A stretch of 64,000 nucleotides of DNA, taken from contig CABIZV010000001.1 of the NCBI GenBank assembly GCA_902363335.1, positions 1,261,730 to 1,325,729 of the forward strand, given 5' to 3'. Made by a program: the position numbers and the translations under genes. Each line of letters begins with the position of its first letter. Within the stretch, counting starts at the first letter, position 1. This stretch comes from Enterobacteriaceae bacterium (GTDB lineage: Bacteria > Pseudomonadota > Gammaproteobacteria > Enterobacterales > Enterobacteriaceae). This document shows, piece by piece, positions 9,788 through 19,495 of this stretch. The notes under the pieces were generated by a model. It worked only from the letters and a program-made list of their open reading frames with translations. It was not told the origin of the DNA and ran no database searches.

Positions 9788-10491
9788 TATTCTTCCTCCC
9801 CGCTATCTGGCTGATTTTCGTCGTTCTCGTCATTGAGCAACAGATGGTTTTCGATAGGCATCGCTTCACCATCGCGGATCATGCGCAGCTGCGCTTCGCG
9901 CGCGTCATCACCTGAGCGCACATCCGCGCCAAAGCGGAAGACCGATTCGGTGATGCGGAATTTGCTGCTGTCATGGCCCATAAACCACACCATGCCCAGA
10001 CGGCGCAGACGGTTGAGTGAGGAGCGGACTTTCTCTTGCAGTTTCTGACGATCGAGATCAGAACCGGTAGAACGGTTGTTGACAAGCTTCAGCAGCTTAG
10101 CTTCATCAGCCAGAGATAACAGCTCATCGTACAGCTCTTGCTGGGTGAAAATGCCTTCATTGGCGAGACGCTCCGGGCTTAAATAGAGGTAGCAAAGAAT
10201 TTTGCCGACCATCATATCCAGCTCAGAAAGCACCGAGCGCGGAATCAGCGTGGTGGAACGCGGGCGCAGGTAGAAGAATCCTTCCGGCGCGCGAATCAGC
10301 TCCACGTTGTAACGGGCGTAAAACTCTTCCAGGTACTCCTGGAAATCCATTAAAAAGGCGTGATTATCCAGCTCATCCAGACCAATGTGGCGGCCAGCAC
10401 GCAGTGCGCTATCCAGCGCGGGGAAAAGAGGGTTGGCCAGGGCCTGTGCCAGTTTAACCGGCATCACTTGTTCAATATTTGTCGATGACAT
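9787..10491 (-). CDS. mukE: Condensin subunit MukE
   Basis: A 234-residue winged-helix subunit that bridges MukF and controls the MukB ATPase cycle. The sequence is almost the same as E. coli MukE, including the acidic C-terminus ending DSGEEE. The start is ATG 10491 (MSSTNIEQ); nine extra upstream codons are open but not conserved. The start lies 20 bases inside the end of mukF and the stop overlaps the mukB start, so all three Muk subunits are translationally linked. Confidence 0.97.
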   Translation of the reverse strand: MSSTNIEQVMPVKLAQALANPLFPALDSALRAGRHIGLDELDNHAFLMDFQEYLEEFYARYNVELIRAPEGFFYLRPRSTTLIPRSVLSELDMMVGKILCYLYLSPERLANEGIFTQQELYDELLSLADEAKLLKLVNNRSTGSDLDRQKLQEKVRSSLNRLRRLGMVWFMGHDSSKFRITESVFRFGADVRSGDDAREAQLRMIRDGEAMPIENHLLLNDENDENQPDSGEEE

Positions 10492-11794
10492 GCGCCTGTA
10501 CCTTGGCTCCGTAATCATTAATCGACTGCCAGATTGCTGGCAGTCCGGTGAAATCTGCGTTTGCTACGCCCAAACGTACCGCCTGGTCTACGACCACACG
10601 CGCAACGTCGAAATGACGCGCCCGTGGATATTGTGCCAGGTACTCTTTCACCACCAGACCGAGGTCCAGCGGCAGCTGTTTGGTTTTATAGATGGCTAAC
10701 TGTTCTTCAATCAGCGCGGCAAGCTGTTCGCGGATTTCGTTAAATTCTTCATATTCCAGATCCGGCGGAAGTTCCCCGGTAACCTCTTCGTCGCGCAGCG
10801 TCATCTCTTCATCACGCATATCCAGCAAACGGTCGGCGCTGGCATAGGTCAACGCCCATGGCGCATCGAAGTAATTCTGCACTGACTGACGCAGACGCTG
10901 AGCGAAAACGCGGTTTTTATCCATATCGATAGCGGTACGGATAAATTTATGCACGTGGCGGTCATAGCCAATCCACAGGTCAATCGCCTGCTGGCCCCAG
11001 CTCACAATACGGTCAAGCTTACTTTGCAGGTCGAAAACCAGACGGTCAACAAAGTGCAAATCGTTATGGCTTAAGGTGGCGTCCTGAATACGCAGGAGGT
11101 TCGCCTGCAGTTTATCCCCCGCCGCATCCAGCGTATCCTGCAATTCACGCAGCGTGCCGGAGGTTTCGGACAACAGCAGTTCACAGCTGGAAATCGCTGC
11201 GCGCCAGTCTTTGTTGAGCAACTGGGCAATATCGTCTTTCACCGACTGCTGCTGCTCATCCATAATGCGCTGCGTCAGATCGATGCTATCAAAAATTTCC
11301 GCTACCGAGTATTTGAGCGGTGCGTAGACGTTGCGGTGCCAGTGGAATTCATCGCCACCTTCATCCGCTGAATCAGCCGCTCGTTTGAGTTCACCTGCCA
11401 CAATGGAGAGCTGCATCGACAGACGCAGCGTGGAGAACTCGCGCTGACGAATATAGTAGTCGGTGATGCCAATCCCTAATGGCGTCAGACGATAGATTGA
11501 GTTCCCTTCCGTGACTTCGCTGGTAAAGCGGTTCAGCAGACGTTGGCGAACCAGGTCGTTAATCGCGTTGTTGGCGCGCGTGCCGATGGTCTCACTGGTT
11601 TGCTCAAACGCATCACTGACGTGACGGAACGCATCCACCAGCTCGCCTTCCGTCATTTCACCTTCCAGTCGCTCACCGTTGAGCGTTGCTACCGCCAGCA
11701 AAAATGAGAGCCTGTCGACGGGTAGCGAGATGGCAAAATCATTTTTCCTGGCCCAGGCAACCAGTTCGGGGACTGTCTGGGAAAATTCACTCAT
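10472..11794 (-). CDS. mukF: Condensin kleisin subunit MukF
   Basis: A 440-residue kleisin that joins the two MukB heads and dimerises through its N-terminal winged-helix domain. Its length equals that of E. coli MukF. Visible parts are the N-terminal helical domain, a middle helical and coiled segment (about 170-300), and the C-terminal head-binding domain. The start overlaps the end of cmoM by 8 bases and the end overlaps mukE by 20 bases. Intact. Confidence 0.97.
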   Translation of the reverse strand: MSEFSQTVPELVAWARKNDFAISLPVDRLSFLLAVATLNGERLEGEMTEGELVDAFRHVSDAFEQTSETIGTRANNAINDLVRQRLLNRFTSEVTEGNSIYRLTPLGIGITDYYIRQREFSTLRLSMQLSIVAGELKRAADSADEGGDEFHWHRNVYAPLKYSVAEIFDSIDLTQRIMDEQQQSVKDDIAQLLNKDWRAAISSCELLLSETSGTLRELQDTLDAAGDKLQANLLRIQDATLSHNDLHFVDRLVFDLQSKLDRIVSWGQQAIDLWIGYDRHVHKFIRTAIDMDKNRVFAQRLRQSVQNYFDAPWALTYASADRLLDMRDEEMTLRDEEVTGELPPDLEYEEFNEIREQLAALIEEQLAIYKTKQLPLDLGLVVKEYLAQYPRARHFDVARVVVDQAVRLGVANADFTGLPAIWQSINDYGAKVQAHVIDKY

Positions 11795-12581
11795 CGTTTA
11801 TCCTTGTTTCTGTCTGCGGCTTGCGCGCGGTGACATGAATATAGCGCCCCATGCTAATATACGGCTCCTGGCGGCAATAGCGTGTTTCCAGCTCCAGCAG
11901 GGCGTCAAAACAGTTCTTTTGCATCTGCTTATCGCGCAAATAGTCATGAAACACTCGCACGCCGGTTTTCCCGTTTATTTGCCAGCCACTCTCTTCCAGC
12001 CAGCGATAGACCTGTTGCGGATCGCGCGGGTAGTTCGGTGACAGCGTACGTCTTTTCTTTTTCGGCATGCCCAGCATCACGTAATCGAAGTTGCCGACCA
12101 CCATGTTATGCATCAACAGGCCGTTTGCATTGTAGAACATCAACGACAATGCGCCGCCCGGACGGAGTACCGTCCACAGCGTCTTTAAGACAGCCTGAGG
12201 CTCAGCCACCCATTCCAGCACCGCGTGAAACAATATCAGATCAACCGGGCTTTCCAAATGTTCGTCAACGTCCTGGACGGCGCAATGTATGAAATGCATG
12301 TTGTCGCTCACACCTTTGTCGGCTGCCGCCTGACTTGCGCGCGCGATCATTTCCGCGGAAAGATCGCATAACGTCACATGATGACCACGCTCGGCCATTT
12401 TTATCGCCGTCTGGCCTTCACCACCACCCGCATCCAGGACACGCAGCGGCCGGGAGCCCATTGTCGCCAATAGCGCATCCAGATCCTGCCACAGAATAGC
12501 CTGGCGCAGCTGGCCTTTCGTGGTGCCATAAATATTGCGCGAAAACTTGTCTGCCATGTCATCGAAATTGCGATCCTGCAC
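11787..12581 (-). CDS. cmoM: tRNA 5-carboxymethoxyuridine methyltransferase CmoM (SmtA)
   Basis: A 264-residue class I SAM-dependent methyltransferase. In E. coli CmoM methylates cmo5U34 to its methyl ester in certain tRNAs. The SAM-binding motif I is VLDAGGGEGQ (about residues 46-55), followed by the acidic LCDLS of motif II and HAVLEWV near 115. The start is ATG 12581. It is the first gene of the operon ending in mukB and is divergent from elyC, sharing a 123-base promoter gap. Confidence 0.95.
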   Translation of the reverse strand: MQDRNFDDMADKFSRNIYGTTKGQLRQAILWQDLDALLATMGSRPLRVLDAGGGEGQTAIKMAERGHHVTLCDLSAEMIARASQAAADKGVSDNMHFIHCAVQDVDEHLESPVDLILFHAVLEWVAEPQAVLKTLWTVLRPGGALSLMFYNANGLLMHNMVVGNFDYVMLGMPKKKRRTLSPNYPRDPQQVYRWLEESGWQINGKTGVRVFHDYLRDKQMQKNCFDALLELETRYCRQEPYISMGRYIHVTARKPQTETRINDE

Positions 12582-12704
12582 AGGACTTTCCTACTTCACC
12601 GCCACAAAGGGTCTATTTTGTCACACCCACGGCGAGAATGAAGCTATCTGGTGTAATATCCCTGCATTCATACGGTCAGATGGTTAAAAAAGGTACTCTA
12701 CAGA

Positions 12705-13484
12705 ATGCTTTTTATGCTGAAAAAGTATATCGGCGGTTTGATGCTGCCGCTTCCACTTCTTCTTTTGCTGATTGGATTGGGAATTGTCCTGGTTTGGTTT
12801 ACGCGTTTTCAAAAAACGGGAAAAACGGCAATTACCGCCGGTTGGCTACTGTTGCTTCTGCTAAGCCTGCAACCGGTCGCTGACGGTTTGCTAAAACCGA
12901 TTGAGGATAAATACCCCACCTGGCGCAACGAAAAGTCGGTGCAGTACATTGTGGTGCTGGGCGGCGGCTATACATGGAACCCGGAATGGGCGCCGAGCTC
13001 GAATCTGATTAACAACAGTTTACCGCGTCTGGCCGAGGGAATTCGTCTGTGGCAGGCAAATCCGGGATCGAAAATGATCTTCACCGGTGCGCGAGCGGTA
13101 ACCAATCCGGTAAGCACCGCGGAGAGCGGCGCGCGCGTCGCCGAAAGCCTGGGCGTTCCGCGTAGTGACATCATCGTGCTTGATACACCGAAGGACACAG
13201 AAGAAGAAGCCAGCGCGGTGAAAGCCGCCATTGGTGATACGCCGTTCCTGCTGGTCACCTCCGCATCACACCTGCCGCGTGCCATGATCTTTTTTGAGCA
13301 CGCCGGGTTACATCCGCTTCCTGCGCCAGCCAATCAGCTCGCCATTACTTCCCCGCTCAATCCGTGGGAGCGCCTCATTCCTTCACCGGTCTGGCTGATG
13401 CACAGTGACCGGGTCGGTTACGAGACGCTAGGTCGTATCTGGCAGTGGTTAAAAGGTGATTCAGGAAAGCCAGGGGAGCAGTGA
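12705..13484 (+). CDS. elyC: Envelope biogenesis factor ElyC (YcbC), DUF218
   Basis: A 259-residue inner-membrane protein with two N-terminal membrane segments (about 8-30 and 37-57) and a periplasmic DUF218 domain beginning VQYIVVLGGGYTWNPEW. E. coli ElyC is needed for peptidoglycan assembly at low temperature and is linked to undecaprenyl-phosphate carrier use in competition with enterobacterial common antigen. The start is ATG 12705. Its last 24 bases overlap the end of ycbJ on the opposite strand. Confidence 0.94.
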   Translation: MLFMLKKYIGGLMLPLPLLLLLIGLGIVLVWFTRFQKTGKTAITAGWLLLLLLSLQPVADGLLKPIEDKYPTWRNEKSVQYIVVLGGGYTWNPEWAPSSNLINNSLPRLAEGIRLWQANPGSKMIFTGARAVTNPVSTAESGARVAESLGVPRSDIIVLDTPKDTEEEASAVKAAIGDTPFLLVTSASHLPRAMIFFEHAGLHPLPAPANQLAITSPLNPWERLIPSPVWLMHSDRVGYETLGRIWQWLKGDSGKPGEQ

Positions 13485-14354
13485 TTTGGCCGCCAAATCA
13501 AAGTTATCCCGGTTAAATTTACCGGTATTCACCAGTCGCTCAACCTCGTCCCACAGGAGGTAGAGCCAGCGCCGCCAGAGGAAAGCCTCAGCCACCGGTG
13601 CGCGCTGGAGGTAGTGCCACAGCAGCTGTTCCGCCTGCCCGCTTTCATGCAGGCGGAACAGGTCATATTCTCTTGGCGCCCACAGTATCGGCCCCGGGCC
13701 AACCATCGCCAGTAGCTGATCGCTGCGTGAATCTTTCAGCATACTGCGCAGCGTCAAATGCCCGTGTACCAATACGCAGTTATCGCTAAACCCGTCAAAG
13801 AGCGTATCCAGGCGTTCACGGGTGCGAAACAGCAGCCGTTTGTCCTGCATCGTCAACCCCGTATTGTGATAGAGGCTAAGCGTCTCCCACAGCACTTCAA
13901 GCCGCTGGCGATACCAATTAGGCCAGCTATTTTCCTGGGTGCCATCGACAAAACCGACGCTTCCTGAGCTGTCTATTCTGTGCCACGCCAGCATCGCTTC
14001 AACAATTTGGTCTTTGAGGGCATCCCAGCGCTGCGGGTTGCGGGTGGGTGCTTCGACAGGGACACCACGAAGGCGCTCAAGCAGCAGAACATCCGGCCCG
14101 GGATGTTCCTCGTGGGTCATGACGCCGTAAACCACCGGCATACGCACGGTGCCGCTGCGCGCCAGCATTGAGATTTTCCAGGCTAACTGCCGGGCTATAC
14201 CGGGCGAGGAGAAGCTCCGGGCCAGTAACGGCATCGGGTTTCCTTCGGCATCATACAACGACCACAGCGCGGTATCCGTCTGCTCGTTAATACATTCCAC
14301 GCGGCTGAGTGGTTCACCCAAAAGATGGCTAAGTTCTACACGTAGCTGTTCCAT
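13461..14354 (-). CDS. ycbJ: YcbJ, aminoglycoside-phosphotransferase-like fold protein
   Basis: A 297-residue cytoplasmic protein of the phosphotransferase (APH/choline kinase-like) fold; its function is unknown. The position matching the catalytic HGD loop of APH kinases reads VHGHLTLRSML, so the usual catalytic aspartate and the downstream asparagine are not evident; E. coli YcbJ also departs there. It may be a pseudokinase or use another residue. It converges on elyC with a 24-base overlap. The start is ATG 14354. Confidence 0.9.
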   Translation of the reverse strand: MEQLRVELSHLLGEPLSRVECINEQTDTALWSLYDAEGNPMPLLARSFSSPGIARQLAWKISMLARSGTVRMPVVYGVMTHEEHPGPDVLLLERLRGVPVEAPTRNPQRWDALKDQIVEAMLAWHRIDSSGSVGFVDGTQENSWPNWYRQRLEVLWETLSLYHNTGLTMQDKRLLFRTRERLDTLFDGFSDNCVLVHGHLTLRSMLKDSRSDQLLAMVGPGPILWAPREYDLFRLHESGQAEQLLWHYLQRAPVAEAFLWRRWLYLLWDEVERLVNTGKFNRDNFDLAAKSLLPWLS

Positions 14355-14493
14355 GTCAGATTACCCCTATAAAAGCCACTGCTTTCATAATGAGCATATG
14401 GAGTGGGAATTTCACCAGACAAGATCAAAATTGCAACAGAAAATCCGGAAATACTGCAGGAGAGACGCCCCCTGATGACAGGAGGCGGGAGGA

Positions 14494-15240
14494 TTACTTC
14501 ATTTCGGCGCGAACGCGATTCAGATCTTCAAGCGTATCCACGCCCGTACCCGGGACTTCTTTCGCCACAGCGACGTGAATTTTTTCGCCATACCACAGCA
14601 CGCGCAGCTGCTCGAGCATCTCAATGTGCTCAAGCGGGCTTGGCGCCCAGTTAACGTAGCGGCGGATAAAACCGGCACGATAACCATAAATACCGATGTG
14701 GCGCAGCAGGGTGTCACCAATCTCTTCGCGGGTTTTCGCGAAACGGTCGCGATCCCAGGGGATCGTCGCGCGGGAGAAATAGAGCGCATAACCGTCTTTG
14801 TCCATCACCACTTTCACGGCATTCGGGTTAAAGGCTTCTTCCGCATCGTGGATTGGCACCGCGAGAGTAGCCATCCCAGAATGGCTGGCGGCTAGGTTTT
14901 CTGCTACCTGGCGGATAATAACCGCCGGGATCATCGGCTCATCGCCCTGCACGTTAACGATAACGGTGTCGTCGCTAAATCCGCACTTCTCAACCACTTC
15001 TGCCAGACGTTCGGTGCCGGACTGATGATCGGCACGCGTCATGCAAACTTCACCACCGGCCGCTTCAACAACGTTCGCCACGTCAGGATGGTCAGTTGCC
15101 ACGATAATGCGCTCAGCGCCAGATTCACGCGCGCGTTCCAGCACGTGTACAATCATCGGCTTGCCGTTGATGTCCTGTAAAGGTTTGCCCGGCAGGCGCG
15201 TAGAGGCAAAACGCGCGGGAATGATGACAACGAAACTCAT
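14494..15240 (-). CDS. kdsB: CMP-KDO synthetase (3-deoxy-manno-octulosonate cytidylyltransferase)
   Basis: A 248-residue cytoplasmic enzyme that activates KDO with CTP to give CMP-KDO for lipopolysaccharide inner-core synthesis. The nucleotide-binding N-terminus IPARFASTRLPGKPL (residues 7-21) and the NVQGDEP metal and nucleotide motif are present. The start ATG overlaps the ycaR stop by 4 bases, so the two are coupled. It lies in a cluster of LPS genes with lpxK and msbA. Confidence 0.97.
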   Translation of the reverse strand: MSFVVIIPARFASTRLPGKPLQDINGKPMIVHVLERARESGAERIIVATDHPDVANVVEAAGGEVCMTRADHQSGTERLAEVVEKCGFSDDTVIVNVQGDEPMIPAVIIRQVAENLAASHSGMATLAVPIHDAEEAFNPNAVKVVMDKDGYALYFSRATIPWDRDRFAKTREEIGDTLLRHIGIYGYRAGFIRRYVNWAPSPLEHIEMLEQLRVLWYGEKIHVAVAKEVPGTGVDTLEDLNRVRAEMK

Positions 15241-15419
15241 GGTCGGTTCTCTTCGGCTGCGAGTACGCGGGCTTCAGTTTCCAGCAAAACGGGAATTCCG
15301 TCACGCAGGGGAAACGCCAGATTATCAATTTTGCAAATCAGTTCTTGCTTGTCCTGGCTGTAGTAAAGTTTACCGTTGCAAACCGGGCAGGCAATAATTT
15401 CAAGTAGACGGTGATCCAT
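15237..15419 (-). CDS. ycaR: YcaR, Trm112-like small zinc-ribbon protein
   Basis: A 60-residue protein of the UPF0434/Trm112 family with a CPVCNGKL zinc-knuckle-like motif at residues 11-18; only one Cys pair is evident. Its exact role is unknown. The start is ATG 15419 (MDHRLLEI), matching E. coli YcaR; a longer upstream frame is open but not conserved. It overlaps kdsB by 4 bases. Confidence 0.92.
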   Translation of the reverse strand: MDHRLLEIIACPVCNGKLYYSQDKQELICKIDNLAFPLRDGIPVLLETEARVLAAEENRP

Positions 15420-15470
15420 GGTTCCTCCTGATGGGCCGTATCGAAAACCAGTGCAGCATATCATAGAGCG

Positions 15471-16703
15471 CTAACGGTCGGCGTCAATCTCCCAACCGTG
15501 ACGTTGTTGAATAAAGAGTTTTTCAGCCACCTGCCCCAGCCTTATACGGTTCGCCCCTTGCCATCGGGCAAAGTCATTAATGGCCTGAATCAATCCGGTT
15601 TCCAGATGCTGAGTTATCCTCACGCCATCTTCCAGATACAGGGAGAAAATCTCCAGCACGCCGTCACGACGATGCATTTTGCTGTCCATCCGTCCGACGA
15701 TTTCGCCGCGGTGCAACAGCGGCAAAACAAAATAGCCGTACTGACGTTTAGGTGCAGGCGTATAGCATTCAAGCCGGTAAGTAAAATCGAATAGCTGCTC
15801 GGCACGCTTACGGTCCCAGACGACCGGATCGAACGGTGACAGCACCGCGCTATGCGTCGCCTTGAGTTTGCCCGCTAATGCCAGATTGAGCTGGGGAGAT
15901 AAACTCGCATGTACCCACATCTCACCGAGACTTTCGACGTTTACCGCGAGTACCATTCCGGCTTCTTGCCAGCGTGACATCAGGGCCGCTAAATCAGGCT
16001 GTCGTAAACGATAATAGTCCGCTAACCACTGGGGACGAAAAATCCCTAAGCTACGCGCGCTGTTTTCCAGCATCACCTCTTCAGCCTGCGCCTGCGTTAA
16101 CGCATCGGTTTTATCATCCCAGTGCGGCATCACGCGCTCGGTGAGATCGTAAACCCGCTGGAAGTTTCGCCGCGCCACCACCATCACCTCCCCGGCGGTA
16201 AACAGCCCTTCGAGATGACGTTTGTGCGGTTTCCATTCCCACCAGCCGGTTTCCCCCTTACGAGGATGGCTAAAATCGGCGGAGCGTACGGGCCCTTTTT
16301 CAGCGATATGCGCCTTCAGCGCAGCAATATCTTCGGCGTATTCATCCATCCAGCCTTGATGATATTTCCAGCCCATTTTATGGGGGGCAAGCATGCGATG
16401 ACGCACAAGCGGAAAATCGCTGCGCGGCAGGAAGCAGGCTTCATGGGCCCAGTACTCCATGAGTTCGCCACGAGAAAGCGCATCGTCCAGCCATGAAGGC
16501 GGATAAGCGCCGAGTCGACTGAAAAGCACCAGATAAGGGCTGCGGGCCACCACGTTGATGGTATCAATTTGCAGCAAAGACATGCGCTGGATAGTCGGGA
16601 GGATATCTGCCGCTTTCGGTTTGCGGCGTGGGCGGTGCAGAAGGCCCTGCGCCGCGAGGTGAAGATGGCGTGCGGCGCGGAGGGTAAGTTGCCGTTCAGT
16701 CAT
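15471..16703 (-). CDS. ycaQ: DNA interstrand-crosslink glycosylase YcaQ (AlkX family)
   Basis: A 410-residue protein of the HTH_42 superfamily. E. coli YcaQ unhooks DNA interstrand crosslinks and other alkylated bases. The catalytic Gln-x-Asp motif is seen in LLQIDTINVVARSPY (about residues 43-57). The start is ATG 16703 (MTERQL), chosen because the extra nine upstream codons of the open frame begin with GTG and are not conserved. It lies between lpxK and ycaR on the same strand, separated from each by about 30-50 bases. Confidence 0.93.
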   Translation of the reverse strand: MTERQLTLRAARHLHLAAQGLLHRPRRKPKAADILPTIQRMSLLQIDTINVVARSPYLVLFSRLGAYPPSWLDDALSRGELMEYWAHEACFLPRSDFPLVRHRMLAPHKMGWKYHQGWMDEYAEDIAALKAHIAEKGPVRSADFSHPRKGETGWWEWKPHKRHLEGLFTAGEVMVVARRNFQRVYDLTERVMPHWDDKTDALTQAQAEEVMLENSARSLGIFRPQWLADYYRLRQPDLAALMSRWQEAGMVLAVNVESLGEMWVHASLSPQLNLALAGKLKATHSAVLSPFDPVVWDRKRAEQLFDFTYRLECYTPAPKRQYGYFVLPLLHRGEIVGRMDSKMHRRDGVLEIFSLYLEDGVRITQHLETGLIQAINDFARWQGANRIRLGQVAEKLFIQQRHGWEIDADR

Positions 16704-16733
16704 GCCGGTTCCCCCAGTTATCGCCGACACCCG

Positions 16734-17714
16734 TTAGTGCCGTGCGAGGGTTATCAATTCCTGTAACAGCGTCTGAGCACGGTCGCCGGTGAGCACGGCG
16801 TCGACCGGCAGATACCACCAGTTATCCTGCGCAAAGTGGCGGCATTTCACCGCGTCTTTTTCCGTCATGATTAAGGTTTGGCCCGGTTCAACCAACGATT
16901 CAACATCCGCCTGAGTCAGCGCCTGATGATCGGCCAGTGCAACCGTACGCACCGGTTGCAGGCCATTATCATTAAGCGTGGCAAAAAAGCGTGGAGGATG
17001 ACCAATTCCCGCCATCGCCACCACGTTTTGCAACGCATTGAGAGGGCAGCGTTCGCCGGTGAGAAGGTTTACCGCGTCCCCCGGACACAGCGTCATCGGA
17101 ATTTCTCCCGCCTGTGCCTGACCGCCGTTAACGATGCGGGCGTCTACCGTCTTTAAACGTGACGCCCGCTCGCGCATCGGCCCCGCCGGTAACCACCAGC
17201 CGTTGCCGAAACGGCGAACGCCGTCGATAACCACAATCTCTTTATCGCGCGCCAGCCGATAATGCTGGAGGCCATCATCCGTGACGATAATCTGCACATC
17301 ATGCGCCGCCAGTAACGCCTTTACGGCGTCGACCCGTACGGGCGACACCGCAACGGGAGCACCGGTGCGCTGGAAAATCAGTACCGGTTCATCGCCCGCT
17401 TGCGACGTGGTGGTGTCCTTAGTGAGCAACAGCGGATAGCGTTCTGCTTTTCCGCCGTAACCGCGAGACACCACGCCCACACGAATACCTTGTTGCTGCA
17501 ACTGTTCAACAAGCCAGATAACCACCGGTGTTTTACCATTGCCACCCGCCGTCAGATTTCCGACAACGACGACCGGACAAGGCGCTCGCCAGGTTTTTTT
17601 AATCCCGAGCTGATAGCACAGTCGGATGCTGCTGCTCACCAGGCCATAAAGCCAGGAAAGCGGCAGCAATAGCCGCCACAGCGGCGATTCGCCCGACCAG
17701 ATTTTCGCAATCAT
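16734..17714 (-). CDS. lpxK: Tetraacyldisaccharide 4'-kinase LpxK
   Basis: A 326-residue inner-membrane-associated kinase that phosphorylates the 4' position of the lipid A disaccharide precursor to give lipid IVA. The P-loop is GNLTAGGNGKTP (about residues 52-63), and the N-terminal hydrophobic helix (13-30) anchors it to the membrane. Its start ATG overlaps the msbA stop by 4 bases. The msbA-lpxK pairing is the standard arrangement: LpxK makes the substrate precursor and MsbA flips the finished core-lipid A. Confidence 0.97.
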   Translation of the reverse strand: MIAKIWSGESPLWRLLLPLSWLYGLVSSSIRLCYQLGIKKTWRAPCPVVVVGNLTAGGNGKTPVVIWLVEQLQQQGIRVGVVSRGYGGKAERYPLLLTKDTTTSQAGDEPVLIFQRTGAPVAVSPVRVDAVKALLAAHDVQIIVTDDGLQHYRLARDKEIVVIDGVRRFGNGWWLPAGPMRERASRLKTVDARIVNGGQAQAGEIPMTLCPGDAVNLLTGERCPLNALQNVVAMAGIGHPPRFFATLNDNGLQPVRTVALADHQALTQADVESLVEPGQTLIMTEKDAVKCRHFAQDNWWYLPVDAVLTGDRAQTLLQELITLARH

Positions 17715-19459
17715 TCGCCAAACTGCATTTTATGCAACTGCGCGTACACGCCACGATGTTCCAGCAGTTTCTGGTGATTACCACGCTCAACGATGACACC
17801 GTCCTCAACGACGATAATTTCATCGGCCTGTTCAATGGTGGAGAGACGGTGCGCGATCACCAGCGATGTGCGGTTTTTCTGCAACTCATCGAGTGCCGAC
17901 TGAATCGCACGTTCTGATTCGGTATCCAGTGCCGAGGTGGCCTCATCGAGGATCAGTATCGGGCTGTTACGAAGCAGGGCTCGCGCAATGGCAATACGCT
18001 GACGTTGTCCACCGGAGAGCAGCACGCCATTTTCACCAATGATGGTATCAAGGCCGTTATCCATTTTATTGATAAAGTCCATTGCGTAAGCCATACGTGC
18101 GGCTTCTTCAATCTGTTCACGGCTGAACTCTTCAGTGCGCGCATACGCAATGTTATTGGCAACCGTGTCGTTGAACAGGTGGACGTTCTGTGAGACCAGG
18201 GCAACCTGATTACGCAGCGAGGAAAGCTTATACTCACGCAGGTCGTGACCGTCGAGTAAAATTTCGCCTTGATCGATATCGTAGAAACGCGTTAACAGGC
18301 TGGCGATGGTCGATTTGCCCGATCCTGAACGCCCCACCAATGCAACGGTTTTGCCTTCAGGGATCGTCAGGTTGATATCGCGCAGCGCCGGAATTTCACG
18401 GCCTGGGTAGGTAAAGGTGACGTTACGGAATTCAACCGTCCCCTTCGCACGTTCAACTTCGAGCTTACCTTCGTCTTTTTCCTGCTCACTGTCGAGAATG
18501 GAGAACAGCGTCTGGCACGCCGCCATCCCACGCTGGAACTGGGCGTTAACGTTAGTTAACGATTTCAGCGGACGCATCAGCGCAATCATTGAGGAGAAGA
18601 CCACGGTGATGGTACCGGCTGTCAGCGTTTCCATCACGCTTGGGAAGCTTGCCGCATACAGCACAAAGGCCAGCGCCAGTGAGGCAATCAGCTGGATGAT
18701 AGGGTCAGAGATAGATGATGCGGAGACCAGTTTCATCCCCTGCAAACGCATCTTGTTGCTGACTTTATCAAAGCGCTGAGTTTCAACACCCTGACCACCG
18801 AACATCAGCACTTCTTTATGCCCTTTAAGCATCTGCTCGGCGCTGGTGGTGACCTGCCCCATGGTATTCTGCATGTTTTTACTGATGCTACGGAAGCGCT
18901 TGGAGACCACGCGAATCGCTATCGACACGATAGGTGCCAGAACGATAAGAATGACCGAGAGCTGCCAGCTATAGTAAAACATCATGATAAACAGGCCGAT
19001 TATCGACGCACCTTCACGCACTACGGTAATCAGTGCGCTGGAGGAAGAGGAGGCAACCTGTTCTGAATCATAGGTAATGCGTGACAGCAGCGTCCCGGTG
19101 GACTGCTTGTCAAAGAAAGAAACCGGCATGCCCATCATATGGCTAAACAGCCGACGGCGGATGGTCATCACCACTTTGCCGGAAACCCAGGAAATACAGT
19201 AGCTAGAGACATAGCTTGTAATACCACGGAGGATCATCAAGCCAATAACGACCAGCGGCATCCACAGCAGCACTGAGCGATCTGTTTTACCAAAACCATC
19301 ATCCAGTAATGGTTTAAGAAGCGATAACATGAAGGTATCGCTGGCTGCGTTGACAATTAACGCAATAGCCGCCACGATCAACCCGGCTTTAAACGGCGCG
19401 ATAGTCGGCCAGAGTCGGCGGAAGGTCTGCCACGTGGAGAGATCTTTGTCGTTATGCAT
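17711..19459 (-). CDS. msbA: Lipid A flippase MsbA (ABC exporter)
   Basis: A 582-residue half-transporter that homodimerises in the inner membrane and flips core-lipid A to the periplasmic leaflet. It has six N-terminal membrane segments (about 25-305), then an ATPase domain with Walker A GRSGSGKST (about 377-385), signature LSGGQ and Walker B ILILDEATSALD. Length equals E. coli MsbA. The start is ATG 19459, 36 bases after the ycaI stop, and the stop overlaps lpxK. Confidence 0.98.
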   Translation of the reverse strand: MHNDKDLSTWQTFRRLWPTIAPFKAGLIVAAIALIVNAASDTFMLSLLKPLLDDGFGKTDRSVLLWMPLVVIGLMILRGITSYVSSYCISWVSGKVVMTIRRRLFSHMMGMPVSFFDKQSTGTLLSRITYDSEQVASSSSSALITVVREGASIIGLFIMMFYYSWQLSVILIVLAPIVSIAIRVVSKRFRSISKNMQNTMGQVTTSAEQMLKGHKEVLMFGGQGVETQRFDKVSNKMRLQGMKLVSASSISDPIIQLIASLALAFVLYAASFPSVMETLTAGTITVVFSSMIALMRPLKSLTNVNAQFQRGMAACQTLFSILDSEQEKDEGKLEVERAKGTVEFRNVTFTYPGREIPALRDINLTIPEGKTVALVGRSGSGKSTIASLLTRFYDIDQGEILLDGHDLREYKLSSLRNQVALVSQNVHLFNDTVANNIAYARTEEFSREQIEEAARMAYAMDFINKMDNGLDTIIGENGVLLSGGQRQRIAIARALLRNSPILILDEATSALDTESERAIQSALDELQKNRTSLVIAHRLSTIEQADEIIVVEDGVIVERGNHQKLLEHRGVYAQLHKMQFGE

Positions 19460-19495
19460 TCAAAAAACCAGCTTATGTTGAAATAGCCGCATATT

